Below are positions 11,898-23,049 of a stretch of DNA of 52,500 bases, piece by piece. Position numbers and translations under genes: made by a program. Origin of the DNA: Actinidia chinensis (taxonomy: Eukaryota > Streptophyta > Magnoliopsida > Ericales > Actinidiaceae); the NCBI GenBank assembly GCA_009663005.1, contig CM018907.1:7699686-7752185 (forward strand). The letters run 5' to 3'. Below the pieces are notes generated by a model that was not told the origin of the DNA, made no database searches, and saw only the letters and a program-made list of their open reading frames with translations. Within the stretch, counting starts at the first letter, position 1, and every line of letters begins with the position of its first letter.

Positions 11898-13720
11898 TCA
11901 CTCCTCTTTCGGCTCTTTCCACTCCTTTGAAGAAGGTACAATCATGTCCTGAAGAAGTCCATGGTCTCTAAACAAAGGAGATGGGGAGGGGCAAAACCGT
12001 CTTTCTTGAAAAAAACTTGGAAGTGAGGGATTCGTGGTAGTGCTAAAGCTCAAATTGGGAGTTGGGTTTGGAAAATAGGATTGTTGCTGTGGTTGTGAAA
12101 TGACAAAAGAGGACGTGCCACCACTGCCAAAAGCAGCGGCTTCAGGCGTCATATTAATTCCTATGCTTCCACGAGATGTCACCGGGCAAGGATGGGTGTG
12201 CGTGCCCTCGTAGGTCGTGACAACAATCGAGGAGTCATCAAAAGATCGCTCCACCCTCTTCTTCACACCACATGCTGCGGTAGTGCACCGGTAGTAGCTC
12301 CTATAAACCAAAAATCATTGCATAAATCACAAAAAAAAACAGAAAAAAACAAAATAGAGCTTACAATATTCCATAAAGACAAATAAAATCTTATCTATGA
12401 AAGAAATGAGTCATTGTATATACATTCACGTAATATGACAAATATTAGTATCTCAAACTAAAAGATTCATTGAGAGATGGATTATTTTTCTCACATAATA
12501 TATATTTAATAACATTTTATGAAATAAAAAGGGGACAAATATGAATATTTGGAATATTTGAGAGTCTATATGTACCTTGGAAAAGGGCTGTTTTTAACAG
12601 CTTTTTGGCCGTACTTCCTCCACCTATAGCCATCATCCAAGTGATCCACCTCACTCTTTGTCATGAACGCAAATCTCGGCTCTCTCTGCCTTTTTGTGTT
12701 CTTCTTTTTCGGTTTCAACCTAAAACAATCCCAACAAAAATAAAAAAATAGAAAAAATATCTAAATCATAAATATATGAATATATATCAAATCCACGTAC
12801 ACACACATATTCTGCAGCACAGATAAACCCATTAACCCGATCTTCCATGGGCTTTTGTTAATGACTCCTTTTTCTTACTCATGTTGTTTCAAGCCAAAAC
12901 TAGATAGGAGCACAAATAATACAACACGAATCGTATTCACGAAAAACTCTTTTAAGAACAAAAAACCCACCATTTTCATGGATCAAGAACATTTATTTAT
13001 TTATTTTAAAAAATATTCTCTCCAAAGCAAGTTTTGAAAACATGAGCATAGAAAAGAGAAAGTTAAAAAATAGAAAATGAATATCTATGGAGCATAATTC
13101 ATTCTTGGGAATTTAAAAACATATCTCGATTGCTTTCCTGAAAAAATCTCTACAAACAAACACAAGATTTAAAAAAAAAAACTTAAAAAATGAGTACAAA
13201 AACAAAAACGATAGCAAGCAGAATGAAGAATCTTTTGCTCTTTTTTCCCCCCAAAAATGGGTTATTTTCAAAAAAACTCCCCCAAAATAAAGTGGTTTCT
13301 AGAAACTAATTTTACCCGACAACTCTTTCTTTTTTGTTTCGGAGAAAAAGAAAAACAGAAAGCACAAAACTAAAACGAACAAAACCAAACAAGCCCTTAC
13401 TGTTTCTTCAGCTTTTCTTGATCCCGCTCTTCTTCTTCTTCTCCTCCTTCTCTTTTACTCCGACCATCATTGGCCGGTTCGGTGGACGACGACGAGACCG
13501 ACGGAGAATTGGGAGTGGTGGCCGGAGTATTCACCACCTCCGACGTCGGAGAAGGAAGCGTTTGCGGGCCCGGAGTTTGGATCAAGTCCAATAGAGATGG
13601 GCCGTAGTCTTGGAAGTCCAACATGTCCATGAAGCCCGAAGAGCCTCGCTCTCCCTCACAATATGGCACGTCAAACATGTCCGAAAATTCGTTCTTTAGC
13701 TCTAATTCTCTCTTGTCCAT
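11898..13720 (-). CDS. WRKY23: Group IIc WRKY transcription factor, WRKY23/48 clade
   Basis: This is a nuclear transcription factor that binds W-boxes (TTGACY). Three exons on the minus strand: 13401-13720, 12576-12719 and 11898-12300, joined by GT-AG introns in phase 2, giving 288 residues. The second intron splits the Arg codon of SPFPR|SYYRC, the classic WRKY-domain intron. The domain spans about residues 123-193: an intact WRKYGQK at 140-146, then the zinc ligands C160, C165, H189 and H191 (C-X4-C-X23-H-X-H), as expected for group IIc. A Ser/Pro-rich acidic N-terminal part contains [20 protein letters not shown] and is followed by a basic [15 protein letters not shown] stretch, a likely nuclear signal. 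The C-terminus has RDHGLLQD, shared with WRKY23/48 relatives. The start is the first in-frame ATG after an in-frame TGA. WRKY48 is the alternative name; linkage to MIR403 favours WRKY23. Confidence 0.95.
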
Positions 13721-13748
13721 AGATGGATCACAAGCATAGATTTTTCAT
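13702..13748 (-). promoter_or_regulatory. Two short uORFs in the WRKY leader
   Basis: Upstream of the main ATG on the minus strand are two ATGs. One opens a 6-codon frame at 13748-13728. The second opens an 11-codon frame at 13737-13702 that overlaps the main start in another frame and stops 19 bases past its first base. The main start has T at -3 and G at +4, a weak context. Such an overlapping uORF would be expected to lower translation of the WRKY protein if the leader includes it. Confidence 0.6.
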
Positions 13749-13770
13749 TTGGAGCCCTTCAAGTGCAGCT

Positions 13771-13790
13771 GAGAGAGAGAGAGAGAGAGA
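13771..13790 (-). repeat. (CT)10 tract in the WRKY leader/promoter
   Basis: Ten GA units on the plus strand, read as CT on the WRKY sense strand, lie 50 bases upstream of its ATG. Pyrimidine tracts like this are common in plant 5' leaders and can bind GAGA-type (BBR/BPC) factors. Confidence 0.75.
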
Positions 13791-13794
13791 GTGT

Positions 13795-14388
13795 TTGGTT
13801 TTTGTGGGTGTTGTTTTAAAAGTGTGAAGAGAGGACTTCTGAGAGGGATGATGGATTCTTTTGTTTGGAGAACAGGTTGGCTAAACCAAGTAATCCACCT
13901 ATTGTGGGGAAAATTATCTAGTGCTTCTCGGAGGTCTTCTTTTGGTGAACAATTATGGGTAAATTTCACCATTTGTCTCTATAGTTTCACCAAAGTCTTG
14001 TTTTGGTTTCAATAGTTTCAATTTAAATAATTAAGACTTTGTAGTTTCAATATGGTTCCAATAAAGTCCTCCATTCCATACCCTTCAATAATTTGGATGA
14101 AGAGAAAGCAATTGAAAATTCACATTACTCAATTTAAGGACCAAAGTAAAACTGTAGTTAAACTACAAGGACCTACATGGCAGTAAAAATTACCCTCTAG
14201 AAAAGGATCAAGTGAGTTTCATATGCTTACTTTCTGTTCAAATTCTACAGGGTCCTAACTATTCAAAATAAAATTATAAGGACTAAAAAATCCTTTTTTT
14301 GTCAAGCTATAAAGACCAATGATGGAGTTTATCCAACAATTATCAATCTAGGCTCTTTCTCATTGGAGCATCCCAAGAATTAATTAAG
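13795..14388 (-). promoter_or_regulatory. Proximal WRKY promoter region
   Basis: Non-coding sequence immediately upstream of the WRKY gene. A W-box core (TTGAC on the minus strand, 14301-14305) would allow auto- or cross-regulation by WRKY factors. No convincing TATA box was found. The 74-75 codon frames across it carry no domain. Confidence 0.4.
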
Positions 14389-14531
14389 GATGTGTTTGGA
14401 TCAATAATTTGGTAAGATAAAAAAAATAAAAGAAAAAAAGTTAGAGGATCTAATGATTCCGAAATTGAATATTCTATTTTTTTATTTTTATTTTATTTTC
14501 TCTTATCAAATTCTTGATCCAAATACAATAT
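14389..14531. mobile_element. MITE with about 28-bp terminal inverted repeats
   Basis: The ends are inverted copies with the core TTTGGATCAAKAATTTGRTAAG, enclosing an A/T-rich middle, about 140 bp in all. Similar but diverged elements lie at 16558-16708 and 20653-20738. Elements opening with (T)GTTTGGATCA are common in dicots. Confidence 0.7.
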
Positions 14532-14809
14532 AAGAGGTGGTCTCCAATGCTTTTTATTTAGATATGTATGTTCATTGCTTAATTAGAGAGGTTGGTAATA
14601 TTGCAATTATGAACAAAATTATTTACAAACTAAATTTATATACAAAATCTTTATACATAACAATATGTCTTATTTAAATTCATCCATTGAAAATGGAAAT
14701 AAATCATTAACGTTCTTCTTAATAACAAAAATACCTCTACTACGTCATTGTGATTTGTGCATGTGTCATATGGATTAGTAAATATGTGGGGCTTTACCAA
14801 GGAGTGAGA
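14532..14809. other. AT-rich spacer
   Basis: No gene or repeat recognised between the MITE and the GC-rich island. Confidence 0.4.
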
Positions 14810-14990
14810 AATTACACGCCGGTGGAGAGCGTGTACGGACTTTTGTCTGAAAGCGACCTTTGTTTAAGAGGACCGCCAAGTGGTCCGGCGAAAGTCGCAT
14901 ACGCGGCATTGTTGACCGGGAACCGGTTGCGTGTGTACGTGGTTCCGGTTACACGGTGTGGACAAAAAGTGAGGCTCGTATGGCTGTGAC
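14810..14990. other. GC-rich island upstream of the WRKY gene
   Basis: About 180 bases stand out as GC-rich in AT-rich surroundings. They carry short palindromes: GGACC...GGTCC around 14870-14890, and GGGAACCGGTT...GGTTCCGGTT around 14918-14950. A W-box, TTGACC, lies at 14912-14917. Frames of 63-79 codons cross it on both strands, but none shows a family signature. It may be a conserved enhancer, a leftover gene fragment or a captured sequence. Confidence 0.45.
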
Positions 14991-15021
14991 AGTGAATATG
15001 CAATTGTAAACTTATATTTTT

Positions 15022-15237
15022 TCAAAAATGCTACCGTCATCGATAGTTTTACCGATTTTATTATCAATAGAACCAAAATAACGTCATTTTAATGCAAAAA
15101 AATCAAAACGACGTCGTTCAACTAAATTCATTCTTACCGGGAAGAAACTAAAAGCCATTTTAGTATCCAAAACGACGTCATTTTGATTTCATCAGTAACA
15201 AAATCGGTAAAACTATCGGTGACTGTAGCATTTCTGA
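15022..15237. mobile_element. MITE with about 70-bp terminal inverted repeats
   Basis: The left end (TCAAAAATGCTACCGTCAYC...) and the reverse complement of the right end match over about 70 bases, including GATAGTTTTACCGATTTT with no mismatch. The element is 216 bp. The middle contains the perfect 12-bp palindrome AACGACGTCGTT (15107-15118) and two more ACGTCATT/ACGTCRTT motifs. Flanks are T-rich, so the target duplication cannot be read. Confidence 0.85.
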
Positions 15238-15239
15238 TT

Positions 15240-16557
15240 TTTTTTTGGGTTATCTTATTATCTTTTCGCCTGTTTTCCATTTCAACTTTAAAGGGATTGG
15301 ATTACAAGAATGAGAGTTTGATTCTAGTAATTTCAATGAATAAAAAATATATATATAGTCAAATTAAAAAAAAAAACTAATACTACCATGAAGTCATTAT
15401 GATTTTCTTATTATTTTTAACCATTTTTTTTAATTTTTGCCTTTAATGGACTTATTAAATATTTTTGTAGTTTTTTTTTTTACTTTTCTTGATCATCTTG
15501 AATTTTTTTGGCTTAATATATGTAGTTTATTTTTTTTAAACTTTTTTCGATTTCTCTAATCAATTGAAAATTTAAAAAATGTTATTTTAAAAATAAAATA
15601 TATATCGATTCCTCTAAATAATTAGATATAATTTATTTTTTATTTTACTTTTTCGATTCCTCTACTCAACTGAAAAATGTAGTAAAGTACTTTGAATAAC
15701 AAATAAAAAATATCCAAAAAATAAATCTTCCGGAAGATAATCAATTAGATTAATGAAATTGTGTTGATATCCACTAGATTAAGTAATGATGTTGTAATCT
15801 AAGTAGACGTGTATAAGTGCTTAATTCATTTATACAATGTTTCCAAAAGTTTGTGGATTTTTTTTGTTTAGGTGTATAATTCCATTAGGTGTATACTACT
15901 TTTTGCATTATAATTAGCTAACTACTAGTATGATGCATGCAATGCTTTTCAATCACTAGCTAGTGGACGGCCCTACATTGCTAGTATAAGATGCAAGAAT
16001 CACTATTTATCTAGTATTTTATATATATATATATATATATATATGGAAAAGATACTTCTAGTATTGTTATGATTACAGTATTTGAGTCTCGAAAATTAGA
16101 CTTTTTATTAAAAATTGGGTATTATTGTAATGCCAAGTTCGATCTAACCCTAGAAAGTTAATTGATAGATGTAAAACAAATCAAGCTACTAAAGTCCGGT
16201 ATTTCATTAAAGCTTGTTTTAAATTGACTTATTACGTAAACGAATACTTTTTAAAATTTTATGACATTTTTGAACTCGAATTAAGCCCATTCCAACAAAT
16301 TTATATTTGCTTGAGGAGTGTATAACAATCCATCCATCAATAAGGTTGGTGATCGAATCTATTGATATTCTTGGAAAATAAACAAGCCAAGGTATTTAAA
16401 CAAGCCACTTTGGGCTCAACTGGGCTGGTTTATGGTCTTAGCAAATTTACTACTAGTAATTAACAAAATCAAGGAATAAAACCATTAATTAGCTAGCTAG
16501 ACAATTTAGGAGGGTAGGATTGTTCCCAAAAAAAAAAAAATTAGGACTTGGACCTCG
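15240..16557. other. AT-rich intergenic with (TA)n microsatellite
   Basis: No gene recognised. A (TA)n tract of about 25 bases lies at 16020-16044, and many poly-T runs are present. Confidence 0.5.
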
Positions 16558-16708
16558 AGGCTCTGTTTGGATAAAAAAATTGATAAAGAAAAAAGAAAAG
16601 AAACAAAATTAAAAGATTTAACGGTTCTAAATGATTGAATCTTCTATTTTTTGTCATATCATTTTCTTTTTCATTCACCAAATTCCTAATCTAAATATAA
16701 CCCAAAAA
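16558..16708. mobile_element. Diverged MITE of the TGTTTGGAT family
   Basis: The left end CTCTGTTTGGATAAAAAAATT and the right end ACCAAATTCCTAATCTAAATAT are imperfect inverted copies of the family seen at 14389. The right part is caught up in a tandem duplication. Confidence 0.55.
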
Positions 16709-16863
16709 GTTGCAATTGAATGAGAAATAGAAATCTAGAAATAACTGTTTTTAGGACTATTTTTTTTTCATATCATTTTCTTTTTCATCCACGAAATTCT
16801 TAATCTAAATATATGGCAAAAAGTTGCAATTGAATGAGAAATCTAGAAATTACTGTTTTAGGA
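16654..16863 (+). repeat. Two-copy tandem duplication, 114-bp period
   Basis: TCATATCATTTTCTTTTTCA starts at 16654 and again at 16768, followed in both by AAATTCYTAATCTAAATAT, AAAAAGTTGCAATTGAATGA and a TCTAGAAAT/ACTGTTTT phrase. The second copy is slightly shorter. Confidence 0.85.
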
Positions 16864-16919
16864 GCGTGTGAAAGAAGGTTTTCACTTTTTGGCACGTGTG
16901 TTCCGAATTTAATGTTATA

Positions 16920-17460
16920 GGGGAAACTGCACTTTTCTCCTTCAAAGTATTGAGAGATTTTCATTTTTCTTCCTTAACTAATAATTTTCCTATTTCTCAC
17001 CCTCAATAATATAAACTATTGCAATTAGCCCTAACATCCAATGTCCATATACAAAGTCGATGGAAATTGACACACCACATGTTGACCCGACTCGGATTCA
17101 GGGGTAACTCATGTTAACATCATAGATAATATTCAAATTCAATATTTTTTTATCTACAGACTCACAATAAAATAAGAGATAGGGGCGAGATATATATTTA
17201 GATATCGAACAATGTAAAAAAAAAAAAAATCGAAGTTGAATATTTTCTATGAGGTTAACATGGGTTGCCTATGAATCCGGGTCGAATCAACACATTGTGG
17301 CATAGTTGGAAATTTATGTTCATTTTATAAACGGACATTAGATGTGGAGCTTAATTGTAATGGTTTTATATAATTGAGGGTACAAAGTGACAAAAGTATT
17401 AGTTAAGTGGGCCAAGTGAGAATCACTCAATACTTTGAAAGAACAATGTGCAGTTTACCC
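16920..17460. mobile_element. Long foldback element, TIRs over 200 bp
   Basis: The left half reads GGGGAAACTGCAC...CAAAGTATTGAG...CCTCAATAATATAAAC. The reverse complement of the right half reads GGGTAAACTGCAC...CAAAGTATTGAG...CCTCAATTATATAAAA. Similarity continues through AATGTCC and GGATTCA to GTTAAC, so nearly the whole 541 bp is one giant inverted repeat with a small centre. No transposase is encoded and no clear target duplication is seen. If transcribed it would form long double-stranded RNA. Confidence 0.85.
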
Positions 17461-17640
17461 GAGAAATTAACGTAGTACAAATGCTGACACGTATAATTTC
17501 CGCGTGACCAACTCAGCATCATCCACTTCCCGATCGATCCCCCGACAAGCCTCCAATATCGTCAATGGACAAGCATTCACACGTCAACTCTTGCTCTCTG
17601 TACACACACGCAAGCATATGTTTTCGATTTAAAATTTTAA

Positions 17641-19503
17641 GGGTAAATTACAATTACCCTATCTTAAGGTTTATGACAATCCTAGAGACCTCTCTTATTT
17701 TTTTTGAATTACACTATCCTCCCTTGTCAAGTTTGTCGGCTTAACACGGTTGACGGAGAGTGGATTTTTACTCTTTTGACCTTAGGTATTCCTGATATTT
17801 ACCTTCCTCCAGCCAATTGGGTATTTTATACTATGGCCCATCCATTCTACCACGAAGTTCCCCAACCTACCCAATCTATTCTTCCACCTTCCCAACCCAA
17901 ATCTCTCTCTCTCTCTCACCGCTCTCTCTGTTTGTCCCCTCTTTCCCTCTCTCACACACACTTGTGTGGTTGAACACGTACACACAAACCCAAACATGTC
18001 CCACCTCCCATTGCCCAATCACTCCAATTGAATGGAGCCAGCAACCACAACACAGCCTATGCACGGCAACCAACCTTGCAAAAAAAAAAATTTACAACAG
18101 TAAACCCCCTGTCCGGATTCAATGTTAGATCATTTCCCATAATCAAAACCTAATTGCCCTCTAGATGACTTATCATTGCTCTTGGCAACTATCAATCTTT
18201 GTTTCTAACCCTAATTAAAGAATACAATGTGTGATTAAAATTCTCTTATTCTTTCTTAAACCATGTGTATCTCTCAATTCCCGCTCATCAAAACCCAATT
18301 TGTAATAGGTGTCAACTGATTATGATTGATGAGCGATAAATTTTCAGCTATTCAAATTAACTCCAGAAGAAGAGATAACCCAACCTGAGGCAACCATGTC
18401 GCAACATTGTTCGTGAGATAGCTATATCGCCAAAGTCTAGGAAGGACACATTGCCAACGTCTATTATGATCGTCACTCAACATGTCAAGCTGTCTTATGT
18501 CGCTGTATTCTCATCACAACCTTTCAAGTCACTAATTCATGTTGCTCAGTAGTTTATGATGCCAATATTTCCAGACCGAGATGAATGTGATTTACTACAT
18601 CTCCATCACAGTCTCCTATAGTTGCGACATTATCTCCATCTCCTCACACGTTTTTAAAATCTCCATTTATAAAACCTGCTCATAATTCTCTAGAAAAAGG
18701 TAACGACAATCGCACTTCATAAGCTTTTGTTTCTTGATTTCTCTACTGTGCTTTGTTTAATAGATTTATCTCATACGATCTCATCACCACGTCGAAGGGG
18801 TTTTGAGCGGTAGCACCCCGGCCAGTAACGTTTATTTCCTTATGTAGGTGATCGAGGTTGCCACCTTGAGCAATTCTGATTGTTGGTTGCTCGCGCCAGA
18901 TTTCTACCTCAACAATGATGATGATTGTGATGTTGCGGTAGCGTTGGTGAGATGTGGAACTTGACGGTGTGGGAGTAGGAACGAGGATACAGATAGAAAG
19001 GGTTGCCCTCGTATGGTGTGGTGGGAGGGGTGTAGTGGAAGGAGGAGGGAAAAGGAGAGCGGGTGATGGTGATGGAGAGAGAGACAGGCGGTGTTTGAAG
19101 GGGATGTCGACGAGGGTGGTGGTAGATGCTGCATGGGGCAAGGTTTTATGGTTAGGCTTTTTTTTTTCCTAAGGTCATATGATGGTGTTGGTACAAATTA
19201 AAATCCAAAATTTTAGAAATGTATGTGTTACCCCAATTAGGGTGTACTGAGACCTTTAGGGTTGCATTTAGAAGCTCCCTAATTTTTGTCTTGCTAGGAG
19301 TGTATCAAGGGTAAAATTGGAAACCAAATAAAATAAGTTGCTAAGTTCAACAAGATTTGTTAACCTCTTTGACGGTCTTCTAACAGAAGGGGGAATATGA
19401 AATAAAAATCTGAACCAGAAGAGAGTGCAGTGCAATTTCAAAAAAAGTAAGGGAAGTCTCTATGATTTTCATAAATCTCAGGGGAGGTAACTATAACTTA
19501 CCC
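17641..19503. mobile_element. Mutator-type non-autonomous element (MULE)
   Basis: Terminal inverted repeats of about 75-100 bp: GGGTAAATTACAATTACC...TTTATGACAATC at the left, and GGGTAAGTTATAGTTACC...TTTATGAAAATC as the reverse complement of the right. The flanks are AAATTTTAA (17632-17640) and AATTTTTAA (19504-19512), a 9-bp target duplication with one mismatch, as expected for Mutator elements. The 1.86-kb interior has no transposase. It is C/T-rich with Ser/Pro-rich chance frames (132 codons at 18743-19141, minus) and could include captured host sequence, but I recognise no gene fragment. Confidence 0.8.
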
Positions 19504-19512
19504 AATTTTTAA

Positions 19513-20227
19513 TGTTAGATTATTTTTTTTAACCATGCATTGTTTGTTAATTACAAATCCATGCTACTACTGGCTAGGTTCAAGTTAATTTCAATTTGTC
19601 ATTTTTTTTAATTATTTGGTTTAGGTTGAGTTTGATGAGGGTGAAAGTGTAAGAATAGAAGAAATGGATATTTTTTTTTTAGCAATAAGACTAATAAAAA
19701 GTATCATAAAGTTAAGTTGATAGTACAACATATATCATTATACCAATAAAGGATCTTTTAGTTAAGACTGGTTGCTTTTTTAATTCGTCTTAATTAATTA
19801 GAGAAATAAAAAAAGTGAAAAAAGCCCATATTTACATAAATTCATAAAGATAAAATTAATCCAAAAACGTATTGGGATAAATTTTTTGTCTTAAAGTGAT
19901 TTTTTTTTTATAAATATAACTTTCTTAATATGTTTTCAATTTAACATGTTTTCAATTGTTTCTAATTAAGACAAACAAAAATAGTAAAAAAATTCTACCC
20001 AAAACTAAAACAAGTCCTCTAAATTTTAACAAAAACGACCTAATTACATAGGCCATCCGGTTGTGTTTTGATTAAGAATTTCACGGAAAAAAAATCAAGT
20101 GGTTAGGGATAAGTTGAGCAAATATCTAATGTACGGTTCAAATTTAATCTTTTATTTATTTTATTTTTCTTTCCTCACCACAAATCCCTCTCTAAATTGT
20201 TGATCCAAATATAATTTTATAGTTACT
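19513..20227. other. AT-rich intergenic, no gene seen
   Basis: Poly-T and poly-A runs with no coding frame. About 20100-20215 resembles half of the TTGATCCAAATA MITE family. Confidence 0.45.
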
Positions 20228-20344
20228 ATAAGGTAATTGATTTTCGCATTCTACTTTTTGATTTCTGCACTTCAAAGTAGGAGTGTATTCCTACTTTTGA
20301 ATGCAGAAATCAAAAAGAGGAGTGTAGAAATCACTTCCCTATTA
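20228..20344. mobile_element. Near-perfect hairpin MITE, about 115 bp
   Basis: Two arms of about 50 bases are inverted copies: TTTTTGATTTCTGCA and TTCAAAGTAGGA in the left arm reappear as TCCTACTTTTGAA and TGCAGAAATCAAAAA in the right. The loop is only a few bases. Flanks are TATA/ATTATA, so a TA-type target is possible. Hairpins of this kind can also feed small-RNA production. Confidence 0.8.
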
Positions 20345-20652
20345 TAAATGTATGCATATATAATTATATGTATGTCTATGTCCTACCATGGCGATTGCAG
20401 ATATATAAGTTGCGTGAGAAAATAATCTATCACATGTGGGCGCCATATGCATTGATGAGATTTGGCCCATCATCGTCGTCGTCATGGTGTGTCTCACATC
20501 TTTATGTTATAATTGCACAACAAACTTGGACTGCTCATCCAAGAGCCAGTACAAGTTACAAGGAACCACTTATACGTCACCAATAAAAGGTACAAGAACC
20601 CTTTTTTTTTGTCATCAATCAAACAAAAAATAAAAAATAAAGAGAGAGCTAG

Positions 20653-20738
20653 GTTGTGTCTGGATTATGGATTAAGTGGCATAAAAAAATTATTCTTTTT
20701 TGCAAATTCTTTTCTAAATCCTTAATTTAAACACAACT
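20653..20738. mobile_element. Short MITE related to the 14389 family
   Basis: TTGTGTCTGGATTATGGATTA at the left end matches the reverse complement of TAAATCCTTAATTTAAACACAA at the right, giving an 86-bp element with an AT-rich centre. Confidence 0.6.
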
Positions 20739-22550
20739 TAAGCATTCGGAAAAACGTATATGTTTTTTATAAATAACAACAACAACACAAATTTAACCAC
20801 GTTCCTAACCTATCAATCTCATTCTCAGCTTTCTAAGTTATTCGTCATCCAAAGAAAATATTATTTTCATCAAATTTTGGTTCAAGCTAATAGTTCCATA
20901 TCAAATTTATTAATTATAGTTTTTTAAGCTCAATTAGTACCGAAAAGGTTTACTGTGATTGAAATTTAAAATCAAAACACGTGCATACTATGTGAAAGTA
21001 TTAATTACCAATTTATTTAAAAACTTAAGTTATTAGATAGAGTGACAAGGTTATTATTTATATTATTCTTAACACTGCAATTTTTTTTTAAAAAAATAAG
21101 ACTTGTTTTTAGGGAAGAACTTGAGAAAAAAATATGTAATTACAATCTTATAGGTTAAGATGTGTGTTCAACATGTGGATGTTGCTTGCTTTGTACCTAA
21201 TAGTACAAGCCAACTTGCTTACAAGCTAAGATGCTAGTTAATCCCATTATAAATGTAGTAATTATTTCTTACGTACGTAGGAGCACCCATTCAACCTGCT
21301 GATACAACACTGAAAGAACAAATAAGCTAGCATTAGGAATAAGATAAGTTGTGCATAATTTACCCACTTTGGTTGATCGGGTGGTGACAAAATCACGCAT
21401 GTGCATTCATGCTCCTTTGTGTAGTCTTATTGGTTGAGAGTATCATATAAAAACTAAGTTAATTTAATAATTTTTAAAATAAAAGAAAGTTGGCAAATTA
21501 ACGCCATTTATACAACTTAGGTACAAAGCTTATTCTGTGAGCGTGTTTCCAATTTTCAAAAGCAAAGATAGATTATTCTCATCATTTAAGTTATTTTTAA
21601 TTCAAAAGTAGAAGCTGTTGACAAATAAAAATACAAGGTGCAACAAATATCTCACTTGTTCCCCAACATTTTTTTTGGATGGGTGCCTCAAACAACATTA
21701 AGGAATGGAAAATAAATGTTTGTCATCAACTCAAATGTGATCGGCCAAAATAAAAAATTTCTTTATTTTAATTGGGGGTCAAAGAAGTAAACTTCACTAT
21801 TTTATTATTCTGACTAGTCATATGCCAGAGCTAAGAAATATCAAAGAAACAAATTTGTTCATTCACTTTATAACTGGTTGCGTGAATTGTTCCAATCGAT
21901 TACAAGATCACAATTGAAAGTAAAATTTACTCAATTTGAGACACAACCGACTTAATAATTTAACGAAATTGACCAGGTCCCTGTCTCCCTTTCATCGCCT
22001 GATTCTTCGTTGGTTCATATTATAAGAATAAGAATTTACAAATATGGGCCCAAGTCAAAACTTTGAACTTTTGTTTGTGCAAAGATATTAGAGAGAGATG
22101 TGAAGATAATTCCATATATATATATATATTATAAATATGTATTCTTATGAGTATGGAGTCACCCAGCGGTGGTACGTAGTTGCATATGATTTCCCCGTGG
22201 AGGCCTACTGCACAAGGTTGATTGTAGTGTAGACTACTCGGCTCGCTCCTACACATATAGTAGGATAATAGGATGGTCCTACCTATCTAAGCTTGTGTGG
22301 TCTCATTTGGTTAAAACCTTGCATATGATGGTTACAAAAAACCCATTTGAAAGCACCTCTTAGGCCTTAGGCTCTTTCTCTCAGCCATACCATCAATATC
22401 TTCTTGTAGTTTTCCTTTTTTCATATGTTGGTAGATTCCATCTTATAAAAGATGATAATTATTTTTAAAATATTATCTTATTCCTGAAGATTAGATTAAT
22501 TAGGAAAGTTTTAAAGACAGATATTCAGGTATATATATATATATAGTGTG
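20739..22550. other. Intergenic, no gene seen
   Basis: AT-rich, with no recognisable coding or RNA gene. A short (TA)n tract lies near 22117-22130. Confidence 0.5.
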
Positions 22551-23049
22551 TGTGTTATTAATCTTCTCCCGTAATGTCAAGACCGAATCATATAAAATTT
22601 TGGTGTATTCTCTCATGATTGTATACTTTCATCACAAACTCTTTTTTTTATTTCTATAATAGTTATGGACCATGTGTTTTTATTTACTTGGATTTTGGTC
22701 TATCTATCTATCTATATATATAGTGTGTTATTAATCTTCTCCCGTAATGTCACGACTGAATCATATAAAATTTTGGTGTATTCTCTCATGATTGTATACT
22801 TTCATCACAAACTCTTTTTTTTATTTCTATAATAGTTATGGACCATGTGTTTTTATTTACTTGGATTTTGGTCTATCTATCTATATATATATATAGTGTG
22901 TTATTAATCTTCTCCCGTAATGTCACGACTGAATCATATAAAATTTTGGTGTATTCTCTCATGATTGTATACTTTCATCACATACTCTTTTTTTTTTATT
23001 TCTATAATAGTTACGGACCATGTATTTTTATTTACTTGGATTTTGGTCT
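22551..23049 (+). repeat. Tandem repeat, 2.9 copies of 173 bp
   Basis: TGTGTTATTAATCTTCTCCC begins units at 22551, 22724 and 22897. The first two units are full length and the third stops at 23049 before its final ATCTATCTATATATA tail. Copies differ by only a few substitutions (for example AAGACC versus ACGACT) and by one or two bases in T runs, so the array is young. Each unit ends in a TATC/TA microsatellite, which may have driven slippage. The ORF across it is a by-product. Confidence 0.95.

Noticed and set aside
14750..14989. 79-codon plus-strand frame through the GC-rich island
   Set aside because: No family similarity, long competing frames on the opposite strand, and no splice context; listed as an unusual island instead of a gene.
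18743..19141. 132-codon Ser/Pro-rich frame on the minus strand
   Set aside because: It lies inside a Mutator-type element, is low-complexity, and has no recognisable domain; a captured fragment remains possible but unsupported.
20434..20590. Possible small cysteine-containing secreted peptide (hydrophobic IIVVVMVCLTSL then C..., DC)
   Set aside because: The frame has no good ATG, few cysteines and no defensin-like spacing; a stop closes the frame upstream.
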